A stretch of DNA of 7,520 nt from CALGLS01 sp047626155 (lineage in GTDB: Bacteria; Bacteroidota; Bacteroidia; Chitinophagales; Saprospiraceae): positions 1 through 7,520 of the forward strand of contig JBLHRR010000204.1 in assembly GCA_047626155.1 (NCBI GenBank). The letters run 5' to 3'. Position 1 is the stretch's first letter. Each line of letters starts with the position of its first letter. A program made the position numbers and the translations under genes. This document shows positions 1-7,213 of the stretch, in pieces. The notes beneath the pieces were generated by a model. It was given only the letters and a program-made list of their open reading frames with translations. It was not told the DNA's origin and made no database searches.

Positions 1-2714
1 CCATTCGTTGGATTTGGATACACTTCGATCTGCGGATCTGTATTTTTCAAACTTGCATTTACGATAGCTGACCAATCTTCTTTTCCATCATGATCAACCT
101 GTTTCAATCTATAATAATATTCCAATCCTTTTCTTACGTCTTTATCATTATAAGAATAGGTCGTAAAATCACTGCTTTCCATTTTCCCATCGAGCCAAGC
201 AATTGGTTTAAATACATTGTTGTCCTCTGATCGTCTTTGCAATTCGAATCCTTTATTATTTAGCTCAGAAGCAGTCGTCCAAAATACATCAATCTGCTGT
301 TTTCTATTATCCACAACCGCATTAAACAAGGTCAATTCTACTGGTAAAGGGCCAGCCTCGAATAGTTCTACTTCCGTAAGAAAGGGTACGTCAGGTGGTA
401 AATCAAAAGCTTCCGTTTGATCAGATCGACTCGCCGAGCTCCCTTGACTTGCAGAGAACCCAAGACCTCTACGTGCAAATACATTCCAAATAAAATCTCG
501 ATTATCACCATTATTATTATCTACGTCAGCTTGTAGAATGGCATCTCTGCCATCTTCAAAACCAGGATTACAAGGCTGCCCTTTCAATCCATCAATGATC
601 AATTGAGCTGTAATATTATTACCTCCCGTTCCATTATACAAATCCATATCCAATCCATATTGGTTGACCATGGCCCAATTCAGATCCCAAATCATGGTAC
701 ACCAAATGAAGCCAACGCCATGGGGTTGAGAAATATTTCCATCACCTACGTTACCGTAAGTGTAGTCATTAGTGCCCATATCTGTGGTGTAAGGTGCTGG
801 ACGAATCCCATTACCCGCGGTACTTTCTCCGAGTGCATAAGTACCAACGCCACGTATGTCTGTATGGTTATCATTTGCTTCGACGGTCATCCAGATTCCA
901 AAGAAATCACTCCAGCCTTCTCCCATCTGTTCTGCATTGCCAAGGCAACCACTATTGGAAGGGCCACCGGTGAGTCGAATAGAAATTCCATGCCCATATT
1001 CATGAGCAATGATTCCATTATCTAAATCTCCATCAAGCATTGGGTTGCTTACCACTTGCATTGTTGTATTTAATCCATTGTTCAATTCCGCTCTCAAGGT
1101 GGTACAGTCTCCCTGGCTAATCATCACTGCAGGAATTGTAACGTTTCCTCCATCAAGTCCAGCGCCCATCGTTAATAGACCCGGTTCATTATTACAAATA
1201 ATCACAGCTATTGCTCCTGCATTTTGAGCATTCAGACACTTGGTTCCAAACTGACAATCTCCTCGATCTATTAAAGCGATGTGGCCACTGATATCACTTC
1301 CATTGGTCAAGGGATTACAAGCCAGTGTTGGGTTTGCAGTTCCGTCATTTGCTTCTACGACATTTTCTGTGATAGCATTGTTGAGGGGGGCACCAAAACT
1401 AGCTGGAATCATCTGATAGGAGCCCGCCACGTTTCCGGGGTTATTGACTACTAGGTAATCCAAATCAGAAGCGTTCCACAAATACATTTGCATTCGAGGA
1501 TTACCGCCATCTTCAGGGGTACTAAAATTAGCATTATTCGATCCACCGCCATCTTGGGCTTCCGCTCTTACATAATCACTGCCGCTACCACCTCTACCTT
1601 GGTTGTCTTCTTGAAAGTTTCCGGATGCTTCATCAAAACCATATTGATACCAGATGTCGTGCATCAAATTATTCCAGTAAAACAGATTTGTGATATAAGG
1701 GACTGGATCATCTTCCGGATCACCAGTGAGGTCAATTGGGAAATCAAATTCCAAGTTTGCGCCACCATTTGCTCGAGCATCGTTCCCCCCGGTTGGAGCA
1801 TTAGAATTATTCTGATCTTGATAAGCGTCTGCATTATTTCCTCTAGTATGTGTGTAGTTAGCGGTGCCGTCATCATGCCACCCAAGGGTCCCCGCGTCGC
1901 CGGCAATATTCCAAGGACTGATTTCTAACGTCCTTCCTCCGTGGTTTGGACTTTCCACCGGCACGGCATACACGTTATAAGAATTAGCGATTACCGTTGC
2001 ATTTCTAACTAAGGTAACTTTTGCTAAATGCTTAGTTTTCGTTGTTCTCGTTTTCGTTGTTTTCGTAGTCTTAGAATGGTGACTTCCGCCATGGAAAGAG
2101 CAATGAATGACTAAATTGTTTTCACCTAGGATGTTTCCATTTTGAGCATCAACATAAGTTTTCCACCAATTCTGACAGCTTTTTTCATAAAGACTGACCA
2201 ACCAACACAGCTTCAAATTGTCGTCTTGTTCGAGGTAAACTAATTTAAGCACGATCTTATCATCGGCAAGTAGTCCTTTTTCAAAAACGGTTCGCTTCTC
2301 TGCGGTATTAGATACTTCGAAAACGGGCGGTATAAGGTTTTGCAGATTATGATTGGAGATTACGGCTTGTAGCGCCTGTGTTGCATTAATCTGCGCTTGT
2401 GTTGTATTAACTTTTTGAATAAGCTCCTTTTTGAAACTTCCATTTACGCTGGAAACCCCTTCTCCTTTAAGGTTGAAATTCATCAAAGCATTGCTTACGT
2501 CAATCCCTGCATACCGTTGTTGAAGGTAAAGATGTGTAATACCATTATGTCTCGATTGATATTCATCACTTATCCGAATATCCGAAAGGTCATCCATTTG
2601 ATATGCTCCTAATCGTTGAAGGTGGTCAAGAGCTGTTTCAAAATTGCTTTGTGCAAACAAGGCTGTTGTCAATAGGCAACAGGCGAATAAGAGGCTGGTG
2701 TTTTTTAAAATCAT
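1..2714 (-). CDS. Secreted M36 (fungalysin-type) zinc metallopeptidase with PA domain and T9SS sorting domain; 3' end off the window
   Basis: The reverse frame stays open from ATG (2714-2712) to the left edge, giving at least 904 residues. Residues 1-21 form a Sec signal peptide with likely cleavage at LFA|QS. Residues ~45-95 resemble the FTP propeptide, followed by further propeptide and a Lys/Thr-rich linker (215-228). The catalytic domain carries HEYGH (H571, E572, H575), matching the zinc ligands and catalytic Glu of HExxH. E599 in GEGWSD fits the third ligand of the fungalysin family. A protease-associated (PA) domain is inserted at ~446-545, as in a known M36 subgroup. Residues ~789-886 form the FnIII-like module (PLPVELTLF...WTTASELNNKGFELQR) common before Bacteroidota sorting domains. 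EVYPNPTN (Y899) opens the type A sorting domain, whose remaining ~70 residues lie outside. Such enzymes are made as zymogens and degrade extracellular protein. No Shine-Dalgarno precedes the ATG; the start was chosen because the signal peptide begins there. All landmarks checked share one frame, so the gene looks intact. Confidence 0.95.
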   Translation of the reverse strand, partial: MILKNTSLLFACCLLTTALFAQSNFETALDHLQRLGAYQMDDLSDIRISDEYQSRHNGITHLYLQQRYAGIDVSNALMNFNLKGEGVSSVNGSFKKELIQKVNTTQAQINATQALQAVISNHNLQNLIPPVFEVSNTAEKRTVFEKGLLADDKIVLKLVYLEQDDNLKLCWLVSLYEKSCQNWWKTYVDAQNGNILGENNLVIHCSFHGGSHHSKTTKTTKTRTTKTKHLAKVTLVRNATVIANSYNVYAVPVESPNHGGRTLEISPWNIAGDAGTLGWHDDGTANYTHTRGNNADAYQDQNNSNAPTGGNDARANGGANLEFDFPIDLTGDPEDDPVPYITNLFYWNNLMHDIWYQYGFDEASGNFQEDNQGRGGSGSDYVRAEAQDGGGSNNANFSTPEDGGNPRMQMYLWNASDLDYLVVNNPGNVAGSYQMIPASFGAPLNNAITENVVEANDGTANPTLACNPLTNGSDISGHIALIDRGDCQFGTKCLNAQNAGAIAVIICNNEPGLLTMGAGLDGGNVTIPAVMISQGDCTTLRAELNNGLNTTMQVVSNPMLDGDLDNGIIAHEYGHGISIRLTGGPSNSGCLGNAEQMGEGWSDFFGIWMTVEANDNHTDIRGVGTYALGESTAGNGIRPAPYTTDMGTNDYTYGNVGDGNISQPHGVGFIWCTMIWDLNWAMVNQYGLDMDLYNGTGGNNITAQLIIDGLKGQPCNPGFEDGRDAILQADVDNNNGDNRDFIWNVFARRGLGFSASQGSSASRSDQTEAFDLPPDVPFLTEVELFEAGPLPVELTLFNAVVDNRKQQIDVFWTTASELNNKGFELQRRSEDNNVFKPIAWLDGKMESSDFTTYSYNDKDVRKGLEYYYRLKQVDHDGKEDWSAIVNASLKNTDPQIEVYPNPTN
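2031..2072 (-). repeat. Lys/Thr codon-repeat tract in the M36 peptidase (residues 215-228)
   Basis: This 42-base stretch encodes KTTKTTKTRTTKTK, a run of basic and threonine residues preceded by HGGSHHS. It sits between the predicted propeptide and the catalytic domain. The DNA is an imperfect repeat of ACG AAA ACA-type codons, so slippage could change its length. A flexible basic linker here would be a natural place for zymogen cleavage; that role is inferred from position only. Confidence 0.6.
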
Positions 2715-3067
2715 ATGAGTCTGTTTTTATAGTGGCTGACAAGATAGCAAGTAAATCACTTTTTATATAATCAACTAGTACTTTTTGAAACAGGTGACTT
2801 GCAATTGTCTTTTAGGAGTTTAGAGAATTGATCATAGGCGAAGGATATTGTAAAACAGATGGTGGGTTGTTTGTTCAGTTCAAGTTGCAAAAGGCTGTTG
2901 GATTTGGTGCTTTTTTAGAATATACTTACCTTCGATCTTTTGGTTTGTTTTTCTGTTGGATCGTTTATCGATTGTTAGAAAGAAATTGGACTAAGCAAAG
3001 GATTATCTAATCTACAGATATCTTGGATGATGGTTTCTTTGACGAGGAATTAAATAAATCATAATCA
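2715..3067. other. Divergent intergenic region, no supported gene
   Basis: This 353-base gap separates the M36 gene (leftward) from the CotH remnant (rightward), so it should hold promoters for both. On the minus strand a TATCTTG (2746-2740) loosely resembles the Bacteroidota -7 element TAnnTTTG, but I find no TTG at the right distance upstream, so I do not call a promoter. A 60-codon frame at 2828-3010 needs a TTG start, has no ribosome site and resembles nothing I know. The region may contain decayed sequence. Confidence 0.6.
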
Positions 3068-3879
3068 ATGAATAAACTTTTATTCTATCTCTCCCTTCTC
3101 CTATTGCTCAAACCATTTTTGCCCCAGAACGAACCAATCACTTTATAGACAGTCTTGCGGCTGATGTAGCTGGTGAAATGCCTGGGACCTTTGCAAAATT
3201 TAACAATGCTCCTCCGGAATGGAGTAATGGAGATTCTAAGCCAGCGGGAGGGACATTAGAGCATTGGCAGGAAAATCTCGCCTTTTTCAAAGCATTCTTT
3301 ACCGAACGGTTTCCTTATGCTTTAGAAGATTATCAAAACCACTTTAGTTATTCAGGCAATTATAACTTAACCCTTAATTTTGATAAAGATAGCCACGGGA
3401 AAGTAGTGTTACACGATAATGAGATGTCCGTTCCGTATCAATATGCGGGACAATACTTTCAGGAAGTACCGATGAAAGTAAAAGCTGTTACTGACGAAGG
3501 CTATTATTTTGTGCGTTGGAAAGAGACAGGAGATACCTTGGCACAAATTGATTTTAGTTCAAAAGTAGATACCTTATTGACTCCGATATTTTTAGAAAAT
3601 GGAATATCGCCAATGGAAGGTCGGCCTTTTTATAAAGTATTCCCGAATCCTGTTTCTGATAACCTATATCTTCGTTATGGCGATTTGAGTAACAATGAGA
3701 TTACAGTCAGGGTGTATAATGTGTTGGGGCAGGAAATTTATCGGAGTTCGTTGGTTTCTAATGAGGCGATATTGGAGTATTTTATTTATGTTGGTGCTTG
3801 GGTTAGGGGCGTTTATTTTGTTAGGACGAACATTGGTGGGGAGATGTTTAGTTCGAAGGTTTTGGTGGGGGAGAGGTGA
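3068..3879 (+). pseudogene. Remnant of a secreted CotH-kinase-family protein: signal peptide joined out of frame to the C-terminal part plus T9SS sorting domain
   Basis: ATG at 3068 opens a typical signal peptide (MNKLLFYLSLLLLL) but the frame stops at TAG 3146-3148. In another frame, from about 3111 to TGA 3877-3879, the sequence reads TIFAPER, NHFIDSLAADVAGEMPGTF, a GTLEHWQENLAFFKAFFTER segment and HFSYSGNYNLTLNFD. It continues with YFQEVPMKVKAVTDEGYYFVRW and ends with a sorting domain from FPNPVSDNLYL to FSSKVLVGER. This order matches the end of Bacteroidota CotH proteins: the last kinase-fold helices, then a beta-rich tail. The kinase core, usually several hundred residues between signal peptide and this region, is absent. 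CotH proteins are atypical secreted kinases; this copy lacks the catalytic segment. The first ATG in the downstream frame (3178) would give 233 residues with no signal peptide, so T9SS export would fail. I infer an internal deletion with loss of frame. An assembly or sequencing error is less likely but possible. Confidence 0.8.
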
Positions 3880-3880
3880 T

Positions 3881-4069
3881 GTCCACCTTAATATTTTTGA
3901 GCGTCTTTGGAAAGAAATTAAAGGAAGTTGGCTTAAACCTTCGGATTACCAAAGAGCAGATAGTCTACCTTATGTAGCGGATAGAATTTGTGCAGTTATT
4001 AGGAAAAGAATTGTTTTTAAAATTGTGTTTACATTCTCTATCCTTTCGTACACAAACAGTAAAACATAA
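3881..4069 (+). mobile_element. IS630-family transposase remnant (C-terminal ~60 residues)
   Basis: Starting two bases after the CotH stop, the frame ending at TAA 4067-4069 reads HLNIFERLWKEIKGSWLKP, then SDYQRADSLPYVADRICAVIRKR. This matches the end of IS630/Tc1-like DDE transposases, where (P)NLNxIERLWK carries the last acidic residue of the catalytic triad (Glu codon at 3899-3901). A full transposase is around 340 residues, so the first two acidic residues, the helix-turn-helix and the left end are missing. The same frame is open upstream to 3695, but that part is the CotH sorting domain read in a shifted frame. I cannot identify terminal inverted repeats or a target duplication. The fragment is inactive. 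Confidence 0.75.
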
Positions 4070-4288
4070 CGATACTTATACTGTATAAATCCTAGTAACA
4101 ATAGTTTTAGTGACTTTAGAGGCAAAGTAGTGGAAGGAATAAAAACCTATTTACAATCCTAAAATTATTTGCAATAAAATCATACTCCTCACCCAGTATC
4201 CAATCAATAACCTTCCTCAAAAAAAACAACAAAAAACTCCAATACTTATCGTAACTTGCTCCCTTTTATTACAACAAATTCCCCTGCT
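4070..4288 (+). other. AT-rich, nearly G-free leader upstream of the phosphatase gene
   Basis: No gene is supported here. The left part probably contains the lost right end of the IS. The right part (about 4141 on) is composed of A, C and T with very few G, and that composition continues into the first codons of the next gene. The promoter of that gene should be here, since the upstream remnants are dead, but I cannot point to a good -33/-7 pair. A purine run of eight A (4220-4227) precedes the start by ~60 bases. No terminator hairpin is visible. Confidence 0.55.
4076..4088. repeat. Short perfect palindrome TTATAC-T-GTATAA
   Basis: Two 6-base inverted arms flank a single central base, just after the transposase remnant stop. 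The one-base centre makes a hairpin terminator implausible. It could be a protein-binding site or part of the old IS end (IS630 elements insert at TA). An AT-rich palindrome this short can also occur by chance. Confidence 0.3.
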
Positions 4289-7051
4289 ATGTCCAAGTCA
4301 AAATTCACCTTACTACTTTTCCTTTCCTTACTACTCTTCCTCACCTTATACTCCAACATCGTTTTCACTCAATCCTTTGAGCGACAGATCTTAGCCTCAA
4401 CAGATGATGCGGAAGAGAAGTTTAATGGCAGCAACATTACCACCTCCAGCTCAGATTTAGAGTTGGTCTATGATTCCTGGAATGATCAAGGACTACAAAC
4501 GATTGGTCTCCGATTCGATGAAATCGCAATACCTTCCAATTCGACCATCCTCAGTGCATATATTCAGTTCACCGCGGATGGAGACTATTCTGGAGATATG
4601 ACCATGACGATAAAAGGAGAGGATAGCGCTAACTCATCTCCCTTCTCGGGTTCTTTTAGTAACATTTCAGGCCGTACGCAAACTACCTCAAGCGCCACCT
4701 GGACTTCGATCCCTACATGGATAGATGATCAAGCCGGGATTGCACAGAGAACACCGGATCTAACGGAGCTAGTCACGGAGGTCATTACCTCCAATGGCTG
4801 GCAGAGTAACAATCCAATTACATTTATCATAACAGGATCAGGAAATGATGCCGTACTAAGGAAAGCTTATTCATTTGATGAGAACTCAACGAAGGCTGCT
4901 AAATTGTATATTGAGTATGAGTCGAACACAGCGGTGGATCTGGCCTTGGTTTCCTGCATTGCTCCGACTGACAATGATTATCCAAATGCCGCTTCAACTG
5001 TCCAGGTAGAGATCACCTCTTTTGGGAATCTGACCGCAACAGATTACACACTTGCCTATTCCGTTGATGGGAATTTGATCACGACGGAAGCAGGGGTAGC
5101 ACTTCTAGAGATTGCAGAATCTGTTGTTTTTACATTTGCAGAAACGGTTGACCTCAGCGCACTTGGGAGTTACGAGCTGAGTATTGAATTGACAATCAAT
5201 GATGATGAGAATCCTGCTAACAATACATTTTCAAAAACAATAACTGTGATCGATGAAGTTGATCCATTACTATTTGGTCAAGGAAGTTCTTGGCGCTACT
5301 GGGATAATAGTGCAGACCCTGGTTCTATGTGGAATGCTGCGGGGATAGACGATTCGTCATGGCCAGTGGGCGTAGGTCATTTTGGTTTTGGGGAGGGTGA
5401 TGAAGAAACGGCTTTGAACGGTGGCTTGGCCAGTTACTATTTTAGAAAGAAAGTTGACATTGTTGATGTGAGTCAATTGAACAGCCTCTATTTGAATATG
5501 ATACACGATGATGGTGCTATTGTTTATGTCAATGGTCAAGAAGTTTTACGGACGGAAATGATGCCATTGGGAACGATCAACCACAACACATCGGCCAGAC
5601 AAAGTATCAATGACAAGATTCAAAATGATTTTTTCACGTATAAAATCGACCCAAGTTATTTCGTCTCCGGTGAGAATACGATTGCTATTTCTGTGCGCAA
5701 TCGAAATGCTGCTGATGGGGATCTTTCTTTTGATTGTTTTATTAGCACGGGTTTTTTATATGATCAAGACGGTCCGTATGTATCCTACAGTGGAGACGAT
5801 ATCATTGTAGAAGAAGTAACTCCTAGTGGTTTGGTTAACAATACTTATACAACTACAGATGGTTTGGTCTTGACTTGTTTACTTCCACACATGGGGACTA
5901 GTTTTTCATTTACACTGAAGCCAGAAATTACAATAGAACCTTCGGTCTACGAATCAACTCCTTCTAAGTTCCTTGCGATCTCTGATTTTGATGGACACAT
6001 TGAAGGCCTTACGATGGTGCTACGAGGAGAAGGAATAATTGACGAAGAATTTAATTGGACCTATGGAGATGGTCATTTAATTATTAGCGGAGATCTTTTT
6101 GATCGGGGTTTCCATATTACAGAATGCATGTGGCTTCTTTATAAATTAGAATCTGAAGCAGAAGCTGCTGGCGGTAAGCTGCATTTGATTATTGGAAATC
6201 ATGAAATGTTTAACCTGACCGATGATTGGAGATATGTGGAAGTGAAGTACTTCAATGATGCGCACTTGATGGGCAAAAGAATGTCTAACTTATATGATGC
6301 GGATACGGAGCTTGGAAGATGGCTGAGGTCGAAAAACATTATAGAAGAAATTGGAGGTCATGCATTTTTGCACGGAGGCATTAGTCCAGCGGTCTCCGCC
6401 TTGAATCTTTCCTATGATCAGATCAATGAATATGGCCGCTTAGAAATGAATGGAACGTCATGTCCCAACAGTGCGTGCACGCTTGTAAACAGCGGTGATG
6501 GTATTTATTGGTACAGAGGAATGGTAGACGAAGAATTAACACAACAAGAAGTAGATGATATTCTAGATGGTTTTGGAGTAGGCCGTGTAATACTAGGTCA
6601 TACGAAAGACAACACCATTCGATCTCTTTACGAGGGCCGGGTCATCGCCATTGATATGTACCATGTCAATAATTTTGAAGATGGCTTTATGGAAGCCCTG
6701 CAGTTTGAGTTGGGTTGCTTTTATTTATTTCATACAGATGGCCAAGAACAGGAGTATACCCTTTTGAATGACTGTGATGAAATTACTGATAATGTTTTGG
6801 AGTTAAATGGAGATGGTCAGCTTCATATTTATCCGAACCCAGCCTCTAGTACCTTGAATGTTGAAATGCCGGAGACTTTGTTGGGAGAGTATAGCTATAC
6901 TATTCTAAATATGGAAGGTAAGAAAGTAGGGCAGGGGATGATTAATGGTGAGCGGTCGACGATTGGTGTTGAAGGGTATGCGGCAGGGAAGTATGTTTTG
7001 ACGTTGCGAAGTTCGGAGCGGGTGATTGCGGGGCATTTTATTTTGAGGTGA
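4289..7051 (+). CDS. Secreted multidomain PPP/calcineurin-like metallophosphatase with T9SS sorting domain
   Basis: The protein has 920 residues. ATG 4289 is chosen over an in-frame TTG at 4256 because a signal peptide starts right after it (hydrophobic residues 6-26, likely cleavage before Q28). Residues ~29-212 look like the beta-rich module with SDDAEE-type opening and IPSNSTILSAYIQF, common in Bacteroidota surface proteins. Residues ~215-323 resemble CARDB. Residues ~325-491 resemble a galactose-binding jelly roll (WRYWDN, DDSSWPVG, VYVNGQEVLR). The phosphatase domain (~560-800) shows SDFDGH (565-570), GDLFDRG (601-607), GNHE (636-639), HGGISP (695-700) and GHT (H771). These are the metal-binding and phosphate-contact motifs of PPP phosphatases, closest to the bacterial Shewanella-like type. 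Motif I has Asp where most members have His (GDxHG). YPNP (848-851) opens the type A sorting domain, ending FILR. It probably removes phosphate from an extracellular or surface substrate; whether protein or small molecule is unknown. It is probably transcribed alone. Confidence 0.92.
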   Translation: MSKSKFTLLLFLSLLLFLTLYSNIVFTQSFERQILASTDDAEEKFNGSNITTSSSDLELVYDSWNDQGLQTIGLRFDEIAIPSNSTILSAYIQFTADGDYSGDMTMTIKGEDSANSSPFSGSFSNISGRTQTTSSATWTSIPTWIDDQAGIAQRTPDLTELVTEVITSNGWQSNNPITFIITGSGNDAVLRKAYSFDENSTKAAKLYIEYESNTAVDLALVSCIAPTDNDYPNAASTVQVEITSFGNLTATDYTLAYSVDGNLITTEAGVALLEIAESVVFTFAETVDLSALGSYELSIELTINDDENPANNTFSKTITVIDEVDPLLFGQGSSWRYWDNSADPGSMWNAAGIDDSSWPVGVGHFGFGEGDEETALNGGLASYYFRKKVDIVDVSQLNSLYLNMIHDDGAIVYVNGQEVLRTEMMPLGTINHNTSARQSINDKIQNDFFTYKIDPSYFVSGENTIAISVRNRNAADGDLSFDCFISTGFLYDQDGPYVSYSGDDIIVEEVTPSGLVNNTYTTTDGLVLTCLLPHMGTSFSFTLKPEITIEPSVYESTPSKFLAISDFDGHIEGLTMVLRGEGIIDEEFNWTYGDGHLIISGDLFDRGFHITECMWLLYKLESEAEAAGGKLHLIIGNHEMFNLTDDWRYVEVKYFNDAHLMGKRMSNLYDADTELGRWLRSKNIIEEIGGHAFLHGGISPAVSALNLSYDQINEYGRLEMNGTSCPNSACTLVNSGDGIYWYRGMVDEELTQQEVDDILDGFGVGRVILGHTKDNTIRSLYEGRVIAIDMYHVNNFEDGFMEALQFELGCFYLFHTDGQEQEYTLLNDCDEITDNVLELNGDGQLHIYPNPASSTLNVEMPETLLGEYSYTILNMEGKKVGQGMINGERSTIGVEGYAAGKYVLTLRSSERVIAGHFILR

Positions 7052-7213
7052 TGGGGGTTGATATTGCTATTGGGCGTGAGCAAATTATACAATGATGGGA
7101 TTTGTGTTTTAGTGGAGATGTAGTAGAGGGGATGGAGATGGGGGTGTTTTATTCTGGTCAGTTAATGATAAACAATAATGTCACAATGTGTTCCTAATTT
7201 TTAAAATTATTTC
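7052..7213 (+). other. G-rich, C-poor 3' flank of the phosphatase gene
   Basis: This stretch holds several GGGG or GGGGG runs and almost no C until about 7150, then turns AT-rich. I see no stem-loop followed by a T run, so I call no intrinsic terminator. The start of the following broken TPR gene lies at its end, so its promoter should be in the AT-rich part (7150-7213). A TAATTTTT at 7195-7202 is a weak -7 candidate only. Confidence 0.5.

Noticed and set aside
217..1928. Several plus-strand open frames (217-420, 603-1025, 1009-1227, 1488-1928) and a minus-strand frame at 1664-1906
   Set aside because: They overlap the M36 peptidase coding sequence, whose frame has continuous domain support; none shows a recognisable protein pattern.
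2828..3010. 60-codon open frame with some hydrophobic residues between the M36 gene and the CotH remnant
   Set aside because: It needs a TTG start, lacks a ribosome site or promoter I can defend, and its sequence shows no family pattern. It more likely reflects chance in a T-rich spacer.
3695..4069. Continuous 124-codon frame spanning the CotH end and the transposase remnant
   Set aside because: Its first half is the CotH sorting domain read in the wrong frame; only the part after 3881 has family resemblance. It is a fused accident, not one gene.
4076..4088. Palindrome as a transcription terminator
   Set aside because: The loop is a single base, the arms are AT-only apart from one C/G pair, and no T run follows.
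4256..4288. TTG start for the phosphatase gene adding 11 residues
   Set aside because: The extension would place a polar, proline-containing stretch ahead of the signal peptide; the ATG at 4289 gives a standard signal peptide.
5357..7092. Open frames inside or antisense to the phosphatase gene (5357-5539 minus, 5610-5810 plus, 6895-7092 minus)
   Set aside because: All lie over conserved domains of the phosphatase protein in its own frame and resemble nothing.
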